Shown here one piece after another: positions 10,984-23,576 of a stretch of DNA of 64,000 nucleotides. The DNA is from Trichostrongylus colubriformis (Eukaryota; Nematoda; Chromadorea; Rhabditida; Trichostrongylidae). The DNA is taken from contig OZ022259.1 in assembly GCA_963978905.1 (NCBI GenBank), positions 53,586,727 through 53,650,726 on the forward strand, written 5' to 3'. The translations under genes were made by a program, and so were the position numbers. The notes below the pieces were generated by a model that worked only from the letters and a program-made list of their open reading frames with translations, had not been told where the DNA came from and searched no databases. The first letter of the stretch is position 1. Each line of letters opens with the position of its first letter.

Positions 10984-12857
10984 CTAGTCGTTTCATAAGC
11001 TTGTCTGGTACTTGTCCTCATACAATATTACTCGTTTATGGAGTACGAATGCAACGTTACGTGTCGAATGTCGAAAGTGACAACCCTAGTCTATGATGTG
11101 TTTTGTTGCTATGTTGCCCAAAGTACTAATAGCTGTTGAAAAATCATGATCTGCGTTTTTATTCAGTAATTTCTAACATCAAGCGAGGCACAAATCTGGC
11201 GCCGCTGATTAATCATGACAAATTTGCTCTTGCTTGCAGTTCGGGTAAGATTATATACCTATCGAGCAGCAGATGTTGCGATCCTCTTTGGTATTAGGTC
11301 GCGAAGTAGGAAGTACAGAGCAGCTGGTACAGAGGGATGAACGGGAAGTAGGACGTTGAGGTGAGGGAGTACCACACGGTGATAAACCACAAGCGATCGC
11401 AATTCGCAAGTATCTACAGCGTGAATCAACCTTGCAGAAACCTCAGAACTGTTTTTTATTCCTCTTACATTTCTAGTATAACTGATATTGTTGTGAAATT
11501 AACGGGTTTTTATATGAGTGCTTGAGGAAATCCTCTATATCCAGTCAGGATGATAAATATCAGATCGGCTTTGTGGATGCTTTCTGTATATTGTGATTTG
11601 ACCGAGAAATGAACAGGTAACCGCTTTTTTCCAGATTTTGTCATTGTTGTGATGTTTTAAATTCGAAATTATTGCACAATATTCATTGGTTGAAGTAAAG
11701 TATTCGAAAGTTCCATGTTCTATTTCGTATGCTGTGTGATGTCGCCTTGAATATCCTACATTCATACATTTGATAAACTTTCTAATGCAACGATTTCTGC
11801 GCGGACAGTTAATGTTCATGATTGCTAGATTTTTTGTGATGCTATGTGAATTGGGTAGGGTGTGCTTTGTTGAACGTCGTACTGTAACATTTTCTCTATG
11901 ACTAATGTGTCATTAATTTACCGCAGATGTCATACAAACATCTCAGATAATGTCAGGTTGCTGAGTGCGACGGCTTCTTCAATACACCACACAATTGAAG
12001 CTGTGGATTGTGGGTTATTTCTTGAGTATGGGAGGAGAAGTCTGGGGTGAACTACTCCCCCACCCGAAGCGGGCTTCTTTTTCTACGCCGGACAAAATCC
12101 AATCCCTTTGGTTCACAATTACTGAGCATTAACCGACCAAAAATGAGCTGGTGGGTCAGGGTCAGGCGCTTAATTAGCAATCCTCATGGAAAATCAGGCT
12201 TTCTCCGCTTAAGAAGGGATTACATATCTGGATTGCTGTTGGTAGGGGAGTCTGAAGGAGACCATTGACTTATCCATCATCTATCTAGTCCATAACAAAG
12301 TGGGTGTGACTCAATCCCCATACCACCGTTAGGAGCACTAGGAATAGCAGTGGCTTGATCTTTATCTTTATCAGTGCGTCAGTCACTTAGAAGGGTACGG
12401 AAACAAATAACACATCCATAATCCAATAGACCAACATCGACGACTCCAACAGATCGACTTTCCTGTCTTCCGCAATCGACGGAAATTTTTTTGGGGTAGT
12501 AGTAGGGGATCGATTTGGCTTTTTCACAAAAGGGAAGTAAAACGTGAAAGTTTTTCCGATACTGCTGGTTTTGAAACAGCTTTGAAAGACGGCAATTCTA
12601 ATATACCTAATAGTGTGGTATAGTTTCGACGTGTTTGCCTCCAACAAGTGGTGTTGAGAGGAGCTAGTGAACTGGCCAGTGCTGTATTTCTAAGTTGCGT
12701 TAACACTCTGCAGTGTCGGTGGTAGGGCGTGGCTGCGTGCCTCTGCGTTTTCGCTCGTGCCACTCTTCCTCGTTGCCTGTGAACACAGCCACGCCCTTCC
12801 AGCGCTGAAGGCGGTCTTACTCTTCAAAAGTTTTCTAAGAAAAAAGTTTGCAGAGGA
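10984..12857. other. Spacer between ZM2 and TL1
   Basis: No gene is supported. Open frames here (for example minus 11535-11819 and plus 12047-12268) lack splice context and similarity to any neighbour. A degenerate GC-rich MITE piece lies at about 12700-12820 (CACTCTGCAGTGTCGGTGG and a GGGCGTGGCTGCG string). Confidence 0.45.
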
Positions 12858-15800
12858 ATGCCGTTGAAAATATGCCGTCTTTGTGGTGGCCACTTTCAAG
12901 AATTCGTCTTTCGCCGTACCCGATCCAGGAAAACCTTGCTGATAATGTTGTGTGTTATGCTGGAAAAGGACAAAGTAGGAATATCATATGCCCAAGAGAT
13001 GTATAACGAATGCAAGCGTGTACGGAAACGCATATGTAAAAACCACTATGAGGAAACGGTGAGGTAAACATTATTCAAAAGTGACAATTCTGCTACAAAG
13101 GTTCTATTCGCAGGCAACTTATATTGGCGATGAAGTGGCCATGAAATGTGAGAATCCTGTGCAAAATTTCTTCGCTGTGCCGACTCACGTTATGAAAGCA
13201 GTTCTCGCTCAGTTGGAACCCCACAGGCGTAACATCGATGTAAGCTTAGCGTCATTTACGTCACCCATTTTCTGCGAATGTGTAGAAAAAACATGTCATT
13301 TCAAATCCATCAACTTGATTAGCGAAATTTGAGAGTATAGAAGTGGAATGATCCGTGGAATGGCGAACCCATGGAGAAACAGACAGACGTACTCCATAAT
13401 TTTATTTAAACTTTTTAAGGCACAGGACTTTTAGGTATTTACACATGTCATGACCCCTAAGGCCGCTTTCATACTTTGCGCACCGACGCCGTCACCTGCG
13501 TCGATTTGACGGCCACGATCACCATATTGGCACAGCGCCAAGATTCGAAGCGGTCACAATCACCATACTAATCAGGCCGACGTCAAAGCTCGCGATTTTT
13601 GGTTTTGCTATTCCGCGTTTTGGGATCCGCACGTGAAATTGTGACCTTGAGCTCCTGCAGCGCGCGCGGATCGCAACACTGTTAAAAGTGATGTATGACG
13701 TATGTGCCTGTCTTTTATAGTTGTTCGATGGAAATGGATATGTTCGAAATGAGCCTCTCTAAATTTGAATGATTCACACTGTCAAAGAGAATTTTAGGTT
13801 GTTGGTGTTAAACAAACTCTTCAAAAAAATAGGCGTGAATGCTAGAATCTTTGCATTGAACTTTCTAAGAAATCCCACTGGTAATTCTTTCCAAATGCTC
13901 TTCTTGCTGAGTGATGCTAGACTTCTTTGTTCAGGCGTATTGCATGTTGAATCCCTTCCATCTGGCTGCATTTCATCGTGACTTCAGCGAGGGTGTAGTG
14001 AGAGAATCACTCGGACCTCTCCAGAGAAAGGAACTATTTCAAGTTTGTGTTACTTGATCTTGGTAATTGAATCGTCCCTATAACGAAATCAGTACCAAAC
14101 TATGCACTTTAAGAGTGATGTTGAGGATGACGGTTTCGAGCCCACTGAATCTACTTCCACCGAGGATGTCGAAAGCAAGGTACAGAGACTGAAAGGAATG
14201 CCTGTATGATATGAAAAATCAGTCCTAATCGTGGCATTCTAAAAAGTTATGATTTCAGTTCATGATTCCATGTGATTCACCAATGGATTCGCGAGACGTT
14301 CTCGAACTGGATGAAACAGACCCCGAACTGCTCAATCGACATTTTCGCATAAAAGGAAGGCAGCTGCTAAAACTATTTCGTTTTTGCCCCTCGTGTGGTT
14401 CTAAGATATCAAACTCTATACGTCATGTGAGCCTGACAGCTGTTGGGAAAGCCCCAATGGTGCGCTACATTTGCACTGCATGCTTGCCGTATGAGAAACA
14501 TTTTGAAGGACAGGAACAAGGAGCTTCCTCTTCAAGAGAGATGCCTTCTGAAAGCAGTGAACAAAGAGCCGCGCCTGTAGCAGCTGTTTCTTTACCATTG
14601 GTATGTTATCTGAAGTTATTTGAAGGTTTACAAGGTTGGCACAGATCAATTTTAAGAATCGGCAGCGGCGAGCAGAAGAGGTCATGAATACCCGTGTGAA
14701 AAGTGTTTTATCGAACAGGTTCGTTACTGTAAAATTATTACTTTCTCCACTGATTTTAGTTAGTATTAGCAAAAAAGCCTATAGTATTGGCAGGGTCACA
14801 ATTGCTAAGGCCGCGGTCATACTAACCGCCGGCAGGGACGTCGCTGCGTTCGCCGACAGCGAGTGAGAGTGGCACGGAGGAGGTGCAGAGATGACGCAGA
14901 CAACGAGGCAGGGTGGCATAGGCGGAGAAGCAGAAATACGCAGCCACGCCCTGCCGTCGGCAGCGCGAAGTATTGCCGCGGCCTAACGCATCCACCTCCA
15001 TGCTCTGCGGTGGTGCTGACAGCAGAGCGTTGTTGCGTTTAGAGGCAATGAGGCGGAGTGGAACGAATGGAGACGCAGAAGCGCGAAGCCATGCTCTCCC
15101 GCCGGCACCGCGGAGTATGAAGGGCTTGGAGATAGCTGGGCTTTTTCGGCTACATGCTTCCCGCCGCGAGGTCAGATACGGCAGGTCGGAGTACGCAACG
15201 CAGTCAGAGCTCCTTCACTGAAAATGCTCAGGAAATTTGGGAAAGCCGAGACGGCTAGAGGACACCCCCTGCCCCGCCCCAACTGCACGAACGATGCTGC
15301 TGGAGATGGATCAGGTATCTTTCAGTCGGTAGAACGCGCTCATGCTCATTCATATTGACCGGTCCTGGCCCTTCTCCGGAAGCGTCGTTCGTGCTAGCCG
15401 CCCATGCCACGCGGTCATTTTTTGTGTGTTTCGATTCTCAGAAGTGGAGTTGCATTCTTTTCGTATTTCATTCGTGACTGACATCTTATGACCATGGAAG
15501 GCAACCTGTAAAATCTTATTTGTTATGATTTAAAGTGGTTTGGTTTTGTGTTAAGTCTTTCATCGCTTTTGCTCTTTCAGTTTTGACGAGGAGTCTTTCG
15601 ATTCATTGCCGCCGGATGTGAATGGCGAACTTCAAGCGACCTCTGCTCTGGATTTGATGCAAGCGCAACGCTTCAGCAAAGATGGTCCGGAGCGTAGTGT
15701 AGCAGGGGATGGCGGGATCAGCGAACGATCCTCACGGCCTAGTCCTATGGCTGAATCGGCGCATGGCTGCCCGTCTTGTGCGAAACTAAACGAAACGGTG

Positions 15801-15998
15801 AGCCCAGGTGATAATATGGGATGTTTCTTTCAGTCGACAAAGAGAGTAAAGAAACGATTTCAGGTGGTTGAGCTTGAGGCTGTCGTGCAAAGCCTCAACG
15901 ATAGGGTGGCGGAGCTTCAAAATGCTCGGCTACGGCAGAATGATGGCTTTGGAAAAGAAGCCTTGTCGAAGCAAATGTGTGATCAAAGTGTTTGGTAA
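12858..15998 (+). CDS. TL1: THAP-like C2CH protein with central Cys4 module and intact CxxC coiled-coil end
   Basis: Eight exons: 12858-13058, 13114-13239, 13935-14042, 14093-14179, 14259-14600, 14645-14718, 15581-15797, 15864-15998; 429 residues, phases 0,0,0,0,0,2,0. The ATG is 4 nt after TTTGCAG (12853), a likely trans-splice acceptor. Residues 6-63 form C6-x2-C9-x50-C60-x2-H63 (ICRLC ... RICKNH), the spacing of THAP-type zinc modules; I recall a similar layout in nematode LIN-15A. Exon 2 adds ATYIGDEVAMKC and AVLAQLEPHR. Exon 5 holds an acidic LELDETDPELL stretch, then C217-PS-C220 ... C246-TA-C249 around VSLTAVGKAP, probably a zinc ribbon. The last two exons (GCPSCAKLNET, then VVELEAVVQSL) are the same cassette that ends the ZM genes. 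This is the only TL copy with it intact. Two MITEs sit in intron 6. Confidence 0.8.
14809..15120. mobile_element. Palindromic MITE (14809-14983) plus an adjacent diverged copy, in TL1 intron 6
   Basis: The first, 175 bp, runs from GGCCGCGGTCATACTAACCG to TTGCCGCGGCC, with TAA at 14806-14808 and 14984-14986. Directly after it, about 14990-15118 is a second fold-back of the same family (CATGCTCTGCGGTGGTGC ... GGCACCGCGGAGTATG). Both lie between TL1 exons 6 and 7 and do not touch coding sequence. Confidence 0.65.
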
Positions 15999-17194
15999 TC
16001 GCTTTTTAATACATTCGTATCGACTGTTTCCTGTTACACAAGGCTATCGATACAATTCACCTCGTTGAGAAGCAACCAATTGCAGCACTGCGGGTTTGCC
16101 AAGCATAGTTCATGGGTGAAGTGTTCATACTTAAATCTTGCAGTCATGCACTTTTACTGCAATTACACGAGAATTCCTGTTTTGTAAAATTACGGGTATG
16201 TTAAGTATATGTGCTGATTGATATTTTCTATTTTCATGTAGATGCGTGCAGTCACGGTTTGAAAACCTACAAACAATGTGCATCCTTCTTGAAGTTCCCA
16301 CCTTGTTGGCGCTCATTTTTCTCATTCTTCTGCACTCTTTTGTACAGGTACAAAGCCGCTGTTGTTGCTTGCGAACGTTTTGCGATTCGCTCGCAGTTGA
16401 TGTGAACATAGGGTGCGTATTGATCCAGCGTTGTGCGATTCCGATATCGCGCTAGTCGCTCGATTGTAGAATCGCAATTTCGCAAAAAACCGTAGCCTAA
16501 GGCTGCTCATACTCTGAGGTAATGGCAGCGTGGTTACGTCGTTTCGGCGTCGCCGCCCGCACTTCTGTGCCCCTTTGCCTGTGAACGCGGTTACGCCGTG
16601 CCGCCGTCACCATTGCCTACATTTTTATAGGTATAAGTGATTCACATGTCTCTCACTGTCCCTAAGAGAGTCCATCGCTCTCATTCCCCCCCCCCATTGC
16701 ATTAATTTTCGCATCGTTAATTCATCGCTCAACTAGTAATAAATATTAGTCTGTTGATCTAACAAAGGCGTCATCGATTGATTTTGGTCTTCATTTTCAT
16801 TTTGCTGTTTTGACGGTAATAGAGCAACCCTTCCATGGGTGGTCGTGTTTGGACTAACTTTTGATCTTCTGTGATAATGAGTGCTGTTAATACTGCTCGT
16901 TTTATTTGAAATGGCAAGTGATAAGAGACTATAATTTGTATATTTGTACTACCACCGCTGTCACGCTATCAGTCTTCCCTGATTACACAAATTCCTCTTG
17001 CAGAATAAATTATTGATGAAATATAGTTATTTTCGATGTCGCATAGTGTGTGATGATATCACAAGGTATATGTATTACTGAATTAGTGATCATCGTTGTT
17101 TTTTATGCATAAGCGGGGTCGCGGGTGAGTTCAGCTTCATTAATTTCGTCAAAGATAATGATGGCGTTATTTGTTCATTTATTGTGCAGAGAAA
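15999..17194. other. Spacer between TL1 and TL2
   Basis: Only 1.2 kb separates the TL1 stop from the TL2 start. It includes a degenerate GC-rich fold-back at about 16501-16620 preceded by TAA (GGCTGCTCATACTCTGAGG). The open frames on both strands at 16131-16510 overlap one another and have no splice support. Confidence 0.45.
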
Positions 17195-19866
17195 ATGAAG
17201 TGGTGCCGTTTCTGTGGTGAAGGCCGCGAAGACATCGATCTTCGTCGTACCCGGTCCAAGGAAACTATGTTGATAATGTTGTGTGCCATGCTTGAGAAGG
17301 GCAAAGTAAACATAAAGAAAGCACAGGACATGTATATTGAGTGTCTGAGTTCACAAAAACGCATGTGTAAGAGCCATTTCCATGAAGCGGTGAGTCATAT
17401 GATACTTAAGAAGAAATTTAGGCGAAGTGGATATTAATTACAGGCATTGTATATTGGTGATGTTGTCGACACAATGAGCACAACCACCGTTCGGAACCTT
17501 TTCACCATGCCTGGTTATATGCTGGGAAAAATCGTTGCTCGTTTCGAATCGCAACGGCTTGCTATTGGAGTAAGTATACTTATGTTAGTGTTAGTTTACA
17601 GCATGTTTCATTGTTCATTGGTGAATGTCTCCGTTTTAGGCGAACACTGAACTTACAGCGTACAAATTGGCTACATTTCACCGTGAGTTCAGTGAAGTTG
17701 GAGGAGGCGTACCTGCGGGATCTCGAAAAAGGATGTGTACACTTCATGTGCGGCTCATCTATCAAAGATTACATAATCAAAATAGTAATTCAATCATGAA
17801 TTGAAGTGTGCCTGTTTTCAGTGTGCTCTTGGAAATCTCGATCGCCAGCTGGAGGAAAAATGCGAAAATCCTATGTCAACTGACCCTACCTCCATTGGAG
17901 ATACGGAAAAGCAGGTACTGATTGGAACATTGGCAATCCAAACTGAATAGTTGCCTCGCTGTGCAATTCACCTTTGCAGGTTTGTATCCCACCTGATCCT
18001 ACAATGGATCCCGAGAATATTCCTGAATTGGATGAAACAGATCCCAAGCTTCTTGATGAAGACTTCCTAATAAAAGGAAGCCAGTTGCTTAAACTATTTC
18101 GTTTCTGCCCGTCTTGTGGTTCTAAAATATCGGACTCGGTACGATGCTTAAGTCTCACAGCCGTTGGAACAGCGCCTATTGTGCATTACATCTGTACGGC
18201 ATGTTCACCCTTTGAGAAACGGTTTGAAGGACAGGAGGAAGCGAATTCTTACCCAGAGGAGATCCCTGAAACCACTGAACAGAACGTAGACGCGATAACG
18301 ATGGATACTGTATGTGTGGTATGTATCTAGTGATATTTTACATATTGATGTGCTCTTAATTTGTGCCTAGAACACTCAGCGGTGGACAGAACCTGCCACT
18401 GATGACAGCTCGCCAAGTCTCCCGTTGAAGCAGCCTAGGCTCGAGGAGGAAATGATTGATACGTCTCCACGACAAAAGTGAGTCATTGTGGCTGTATTTC
18501 TCAACAAAAGTCCAGTTTATTAAATCAGTAGAAGCGTGGGGGGGGGGGACAGTCACTTTCTTGCGCCCTGATTGCTTCAGTGAAACCATAGGTTGGCATT
18601 CAGTAGGCGATTTAGATGAGTATGCGAAAACCTGCCGATCTCATCTATCGACGAGAATAGCCTATCACCCTCTATGTATCACAGATAATAAACTCATCTT
18701 AAGTTAGTTAGATCTACTCTCAGGCTAACAAAAGGAACCGTGGTTAGCATGAGTAAGTCTAGCTGGTTGTCACACTCTACAGTTTTGGCATTTGCGTACG
18801 GCATGTTTCCAGTTTCCGCCTAATTAAATAATTCATTGGATATTAACATTGCAAGACCAATGAGGCAGCTATTCTTGAAATATTTTCGACATTTAGTTCT
18901 GCTGTTTCAATGGCAGATGAAAGCTTCTGAGGTTCATCATATAGTATAAGGATACGGAGGCCAAGCCCGTTGTACCTCAACCAGTAATGGTTGCCGATTT
19001 GAACATGATTGTTTCGACGTTAATGGCGACTAATGCTAGCACGGTGAAAATTTTTCGAGTCACTGAAATGCAAGGATTGTTTGAGTAAGATTGAAGGTTT
19101 CACTTCATCAGTCACTTGAATGTTAAAATGTTAAAATGCCTCCAACAAGGTATGAGAGACTGGTTGTCACACAATTTGTTCCTGACCTCCATCACTGTTT
19201 ACTTACTCTGAAGCGCAGAAAAAAAAATTCTGCGACGTATGACTGCTGACAGAACGTGGACTACTGTGACTATTTTACACACGAGAAGTAGCTCCAAGTC
19301 AGGCATCAAAACCACGGTCAAAGTGAGATGATGACTGCCTGCAGCCGTTCCGCAACATGCAACTGGAAGGTCGCGTTCATACTTTGCACTGCCGGCGGCA
19401 GGGCGTGGCTGCGTGTCTCTGCTTCCTCGTCTGTGCCTGTCCTATCTCGTTGCTTGCGTCGTCTTTGCACCTCCCCGGTGCCACTCTGCCTCGCTGCGTG
19501 TGAACGCAACCACGCCTCGCCGGCGCAAAGTATGAACGCAGTCGAATCGAGTGCTACATGGCTACCCAACTTTGAGAGTTGCTGCTGCAGAAACCCGCGT
19601 AATTTGCATATTTATATGTGTCATAATTTATGAACTAGCTCCAGTTGGATTGCTAAGAGTTGTAATTTTTCAGAGTCGAAGTACGGGCTTCTGAATCAGT
19701 GCCTGACGATCACAATTGCGATGTTGGACCAACTTCGACGTTACAGCAACCGGCTCCTGAGCATGAAAATGGATCAAGTGAAAGTTCTAATATGTCATGC
19801 GATGACGTCACTAGTGGCCTGTCCGCAGAACCTGGTATCAAAGGTGAATCACTGCTTGGCTGTTAG
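17195..19866 (+). CDS. TL2: THAP-like C2CH protein with Cys4 module, ending at a TAG inside the CxxC motif
   Basis: Seven exons: 17195-17389, 17444-17569, 17640-17747, 17822-17914, 17980-18318, 18371-18477, 19674-19866; 386 residues. Exons 2 (126 nt) and 3 (108 nt) are exactly as long as in TL1, which fixed the exon 3 donor (CAT/GTGCGG). The start follows GTGCAG (17189). C4-x2-C7 ... C58-x2-H61 forms the THAP-like module (WCRFCG ... MCKSHFHEA). Exon 5 carries ELDETDPKLLDEDF and the CPSCGSK ... CTAC pair flanking LTAVGTAP. Exon 7 is the acidic linker, but its CxxC reads TGT-TAG-CCT-TGC: the second position is a stop. Beyond it, frame and donor (GAG/GTTAGT, 19890) are still recognisable, so the coiled-coil exon seems to have been lost after this mutation. 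It may still make a shorter protein. A MITE sits in intron 6. Confidence 0.75.
19366..19545. mobile_element. Palindromic MITE in TL2 intron 6
   Basis: A diverged family member: GGTCGCGTTCATACTTTGC at the left mirrors GCAAAGTATGAACGC at the right, with the usual GGCAGGGCGTGGCTGCGTG core. Arms are no longer perfect and no clean target duplication is visible. Confidence 0.55.
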
Positions 19867-20722
19867 CCTTGCCATAAATTGTATGGAGAGGTTAGTATGC
19901 TTCTCATCATGCGCCACCGTTTTTATTAGGAAAAAATTCATGAAAAAGGCATTCAGATGAATGGACAGGAACAATTCTTCAGCAGGATGAGGAGAGAATA
20001 CAATTTTGCAACCTCTCTGTAGCCTGAAATGAAAAGGCTCTGATGCTGGAGTGTGCAGCGAAGTGAGCTAAAAGCATTTGGTGTCGTACTCTTTATTTTG
20101 AGACGTACCGGTACTCGGATTTGTAAATACAAGCTTCTGTATGTATTCGTACTTAATATATTGTATTACCGATGTATCAATGTGTGATCTCTTCATAGTT
20201 CTTAGTCCTGTGTTTTCTTGTACTAGTAATAATTTTGTTGTATTAGTAAGCTTTCATAGGATATATGTGGCTGGCTGCATCGCTACGCAGACTCACCTGG
20301 CTTCGATCCATACGTCAGCAATGGGATGCGGTGAAAAACACGTTTGCTCAAATTTGTTGATGGAAGAGCGGTCCCAGTTTTGTGTTTGAGTCCAATTCAT
20401 TTTGCAAGTCTTCACAGTCGCAATGCTTGAAATCAGTTTTGGTTTTCAAAAATCGATTAAAATATCCCCGGTGCTACCTTTAAAGATAATACATTAATTG
20501 TGATGTGTGAGGTTCATACTGAAGTGGACAGTACAGAGCTAATGATCTGTGTTGGTGATCTATGGTAGAAATGAAGTACTTACAAATATCTTTCATGTTC
20601 ATGTAACTAATTGTGTGTTGATCTCACAATGTATACCACAAAATTCGCGTTCGCCATTTATGTAGCGCATCCACAGGACTTGTTGGTTCCATCTTGCCAT
20701 CTCACATCTGCTTGCAGGGGAA

Positions 20723-23576
20723 ATGTTTTGCCTTTTATGCCGCGATAACTGTGATGAAAGCCAGTGTCGCCGGCCTACAGCCAAGGCAGCTTTGCTCTTG
20801 ATGTTGTGTTTGATGTTGGATAAGAAAAAACTAACGATATCAGAGGCGCAATACCTTTATAAAGAGATCCATTTACGCAAACGTATCTGTAAAAAACATT
20901 TTCATGAAGTGGTAAGTCACATAAAGCTTGAAGGTAATAGTCTGAATAAATAATTATTGATTACAGGCAATTTTTATTGGTGAAGTAGTATCCAAAGTAT
21001 GTAAAACTACTGTGCACGACCTCTTCACTGTGCCAGGTTATGCTGTTGAGGAAGTTATTGCTCATTTCGATTCGTACCGTTCTGCCATTGATGTAAGATC
21101 AGCGTTATTCTCATCTGGGCGTGTGCCATTAGGAGAGGGATTTCGCGTGGCGACGTGTGGTGAACGATGCGAATCAGACGTGCTGTATAAGAATAATAGG
21201 GATGATTCAGGGCATCTTTGAACCCGGTTAACAAGAAAATGGATGCAGCAATTCCTCGCTTATGTCTATGTGCGTGTACGAAATTGCGGATTTTTACCGG
21301 GAAATGGGCCAAGTTGTGCGTGGGCGGGCCGTACAAAAACTACTGCGAGGCTGGGCTTGCTATCGCTAACATGCGGCCTAGCACGGCGCTCCTAAACCAC
21401 ACCTATCGTGTCACAAGTCGAACGCGAATTTTCTCCCTTAATGGGATGTAGCCCTCATCTATATTCTCGAAAGGGTTGTTTTAGGCAGATGTCGTTTTCA
21501 CTCCTTACTATGTGGCTACATTTCATCGTGATCATATTAATATGGATCTTGCGTGCATCGCACCTCCTCGGAAAAGGAAACAACCACGTCAGATGAAAAT
21601 GTCTTGGATGGATGCGTCCACGTCCACTGAAGATCTTGAAGAACAGGTACGGAGCCGTATTCCTCGGTATGATTGATAAATTTCAATCTCATAACTCATT
21701 AAGTACACTGTCTAGATGACAATCCCATCCGATTCGACAATGAATCTCCGGCACATTCTCGAATTTGATGAACTGGACGAAACGGACCCCACGCTGCTCG
21801 ACGAGCATTTTCTGATTCAAGGAAGTCAACTACTGGAATTGTTTCGCTTCTGTCCATCGTGTGGCACCAAAATATCAGAATCCATACGATGTGTGAGCTT
21901 GACAGCCGTTGGGAAAACTCCTATTGTGCATTATATCTGCACAGCATGTTCTCCGTACGAGAAACGCTTCGAAGGCTTGATTCAAGGGGCTTCATCTTCG
22001 AGGGAGGTCTCTCCCGGAACTCCGCAAAGTGTAACGCCTACTATCACGAAGGAAACTCTGTTTCTGGTAGAACGTTGTTTTACAAATTTATTCATCCTTT
22101 CAGTATGAAAAACCATTTCTAGAACGCCAAGCAAGAAGTTATCACAGACGATAATGGGAGTGCTCCATTAGACATTGCGTTCAACGAGCCTGAGTCTGAA
22201 GAAGCGAATAGTTTGTTCCATGGAAAAAGGTTTGTCACTGGCAAATTAGGTCTCAGCAACGCCGTCAACCTACACGGATCATTTCTAAGATGCCCTTCAT
22301 AAGGTCTTTAGCTAGTTAAGTCAAGCCTCAGGTGGGCCTCACTGGCCTGAGATTTCTCTAGGACGTATCCACCAGTCCAATAAAACGTCCCATCAACATA
22401 GTTTTCATTTATTGAAAAACAGTTTTTGTATTTTTGTCATTGTAGGATCAAAGAGGAGGTTTCGAGCTCTTTGATGGGCAGTGCATGCGGAATCGGAACA
22501 GTAGACGAAATAGTAGACCTTGCGTTAAAGCAGTCTGAGTCTAAAGAAGTGAATAGCTTCTTCCATGGACAAAGGTTCGTCGTTGGGATAAATGAGGCTC
22601 TCAGCAAAGCTGACAACTTGCACAAATCATTTCTAAGCTGCCGTTCATAAGGTTCTTATTTAGTCAAGTCAGGCCGAAGCCGTGGATGTTACACATTTCT
22701 TTACTCATTAAAGTTCACATGCTCACATACTTTAGGCAAAATAGCGGTATCGTGAATAAAGAAAGATCACACAAAATCATAAGACGTCTGGAAAGTCGGC
22801 ATACAATGAAGTCGTAGTGGGGCAATTTTTATGTAGTATGGAGTACAAGCGACCACAAAGAAGTGTAGAAGAAACCTCGACGCGTGAAATCAGCAATCAT
22901 CTCGTTTTCTTGACGCTGTACAGTCGGCGTGTCTCCGATGCATGGTAGTAAAAAACAAGGTGCCTTTCCATCTCAGTTTTGCTCATACAATCTGGAGCCT
23001 GCCCCGCCTGGCAAACGTTGGATCATCGTTACCTGGCTGGAGGTAATAGCTTAGATACTCCACTACGCTTGTGCACAAATGTTGTGCGTCTTATGTCCTT
23101 TGCAAATTCGCCACTTCGCATGGGCTCCTCTTGCACTGACTTTGGAAGGACAGTTTTAGCTCATTCATCAGCTTCAATGCAAGCTCACATTTCCCCTTTG
23201 TAAAGTGTAAAGAACGTCCTGGTCGCAAGTAATGGACAAGCCGCGTATCGTTGTTGTGGACGCTACAGCTAAACTAAAAAAAATCCTTCGATTTCTGTGT
23301 TAATTTTCAAACAGTAATTTTTCACGAGCCAGACCTCATTAGCCCCAAATGCCTCTAGAACGTATCCGTCGTAAAGTTCTAATTTCTAGGGTTGAAGTAC
23401 CGGATTTTGAAGCAGTGCCTGTCAACCACAACTGCGATGTTAGACCAGCTTCGGCGCTACAGCAACCGTCTCCTGAATACGAAAATGATTCAAGTTGTAG
23501 TGTGCCATGCGAAGATGCCACTGGTAGTCAGTCCGCAGAATCTGGTATTAAAGGTGAATCACTGCTTGGCTGTTAG
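20723..23576 (+). CDS. TL3: THAP-like C2CH protein with Cys4 module and mosaic C-terminal exons
   Basis: Seven exons: 20723-20911, 20967-21092, 21485-21646, 21716-22066, 22123-22229, 22446-22574, 23390-23576; 416 residues with matching phases. The start follows GCTTGCAG (20717). C3-x2-C6 ... C56-x2-H59 (FCLLCRD ... ICKKHFHEV) is the THAP-like module; exon 2 starts AIFIGEVVSK. Exon 3 fuses what are two exons in TL1/TL2 and carries a basic PPRKRKQPR stretch, a possible nuclear signal. Exon 4 has an acidic EFDELDETDP run and the CPSCGTK ... CTAC pair. Exon 6 is a hybrid of two exon types (see findings). Exon 7 ends GESLLGC then TAG, the same stop as TL2. Introns are partly alignable with TL4, so the two are recent duplicates. 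Confidence 0.75.

Noticed and set aside
19864..19866. TAG in TL2/TL3 as programmed readthrough or selenocysteine/pyrrolysine site
   Set aside because: The codon is TAG in an animal nuclear gene, no recoding signal is visible, and the downstream coiled-coil exon is not preserved; simple nonsense mutation is enough.
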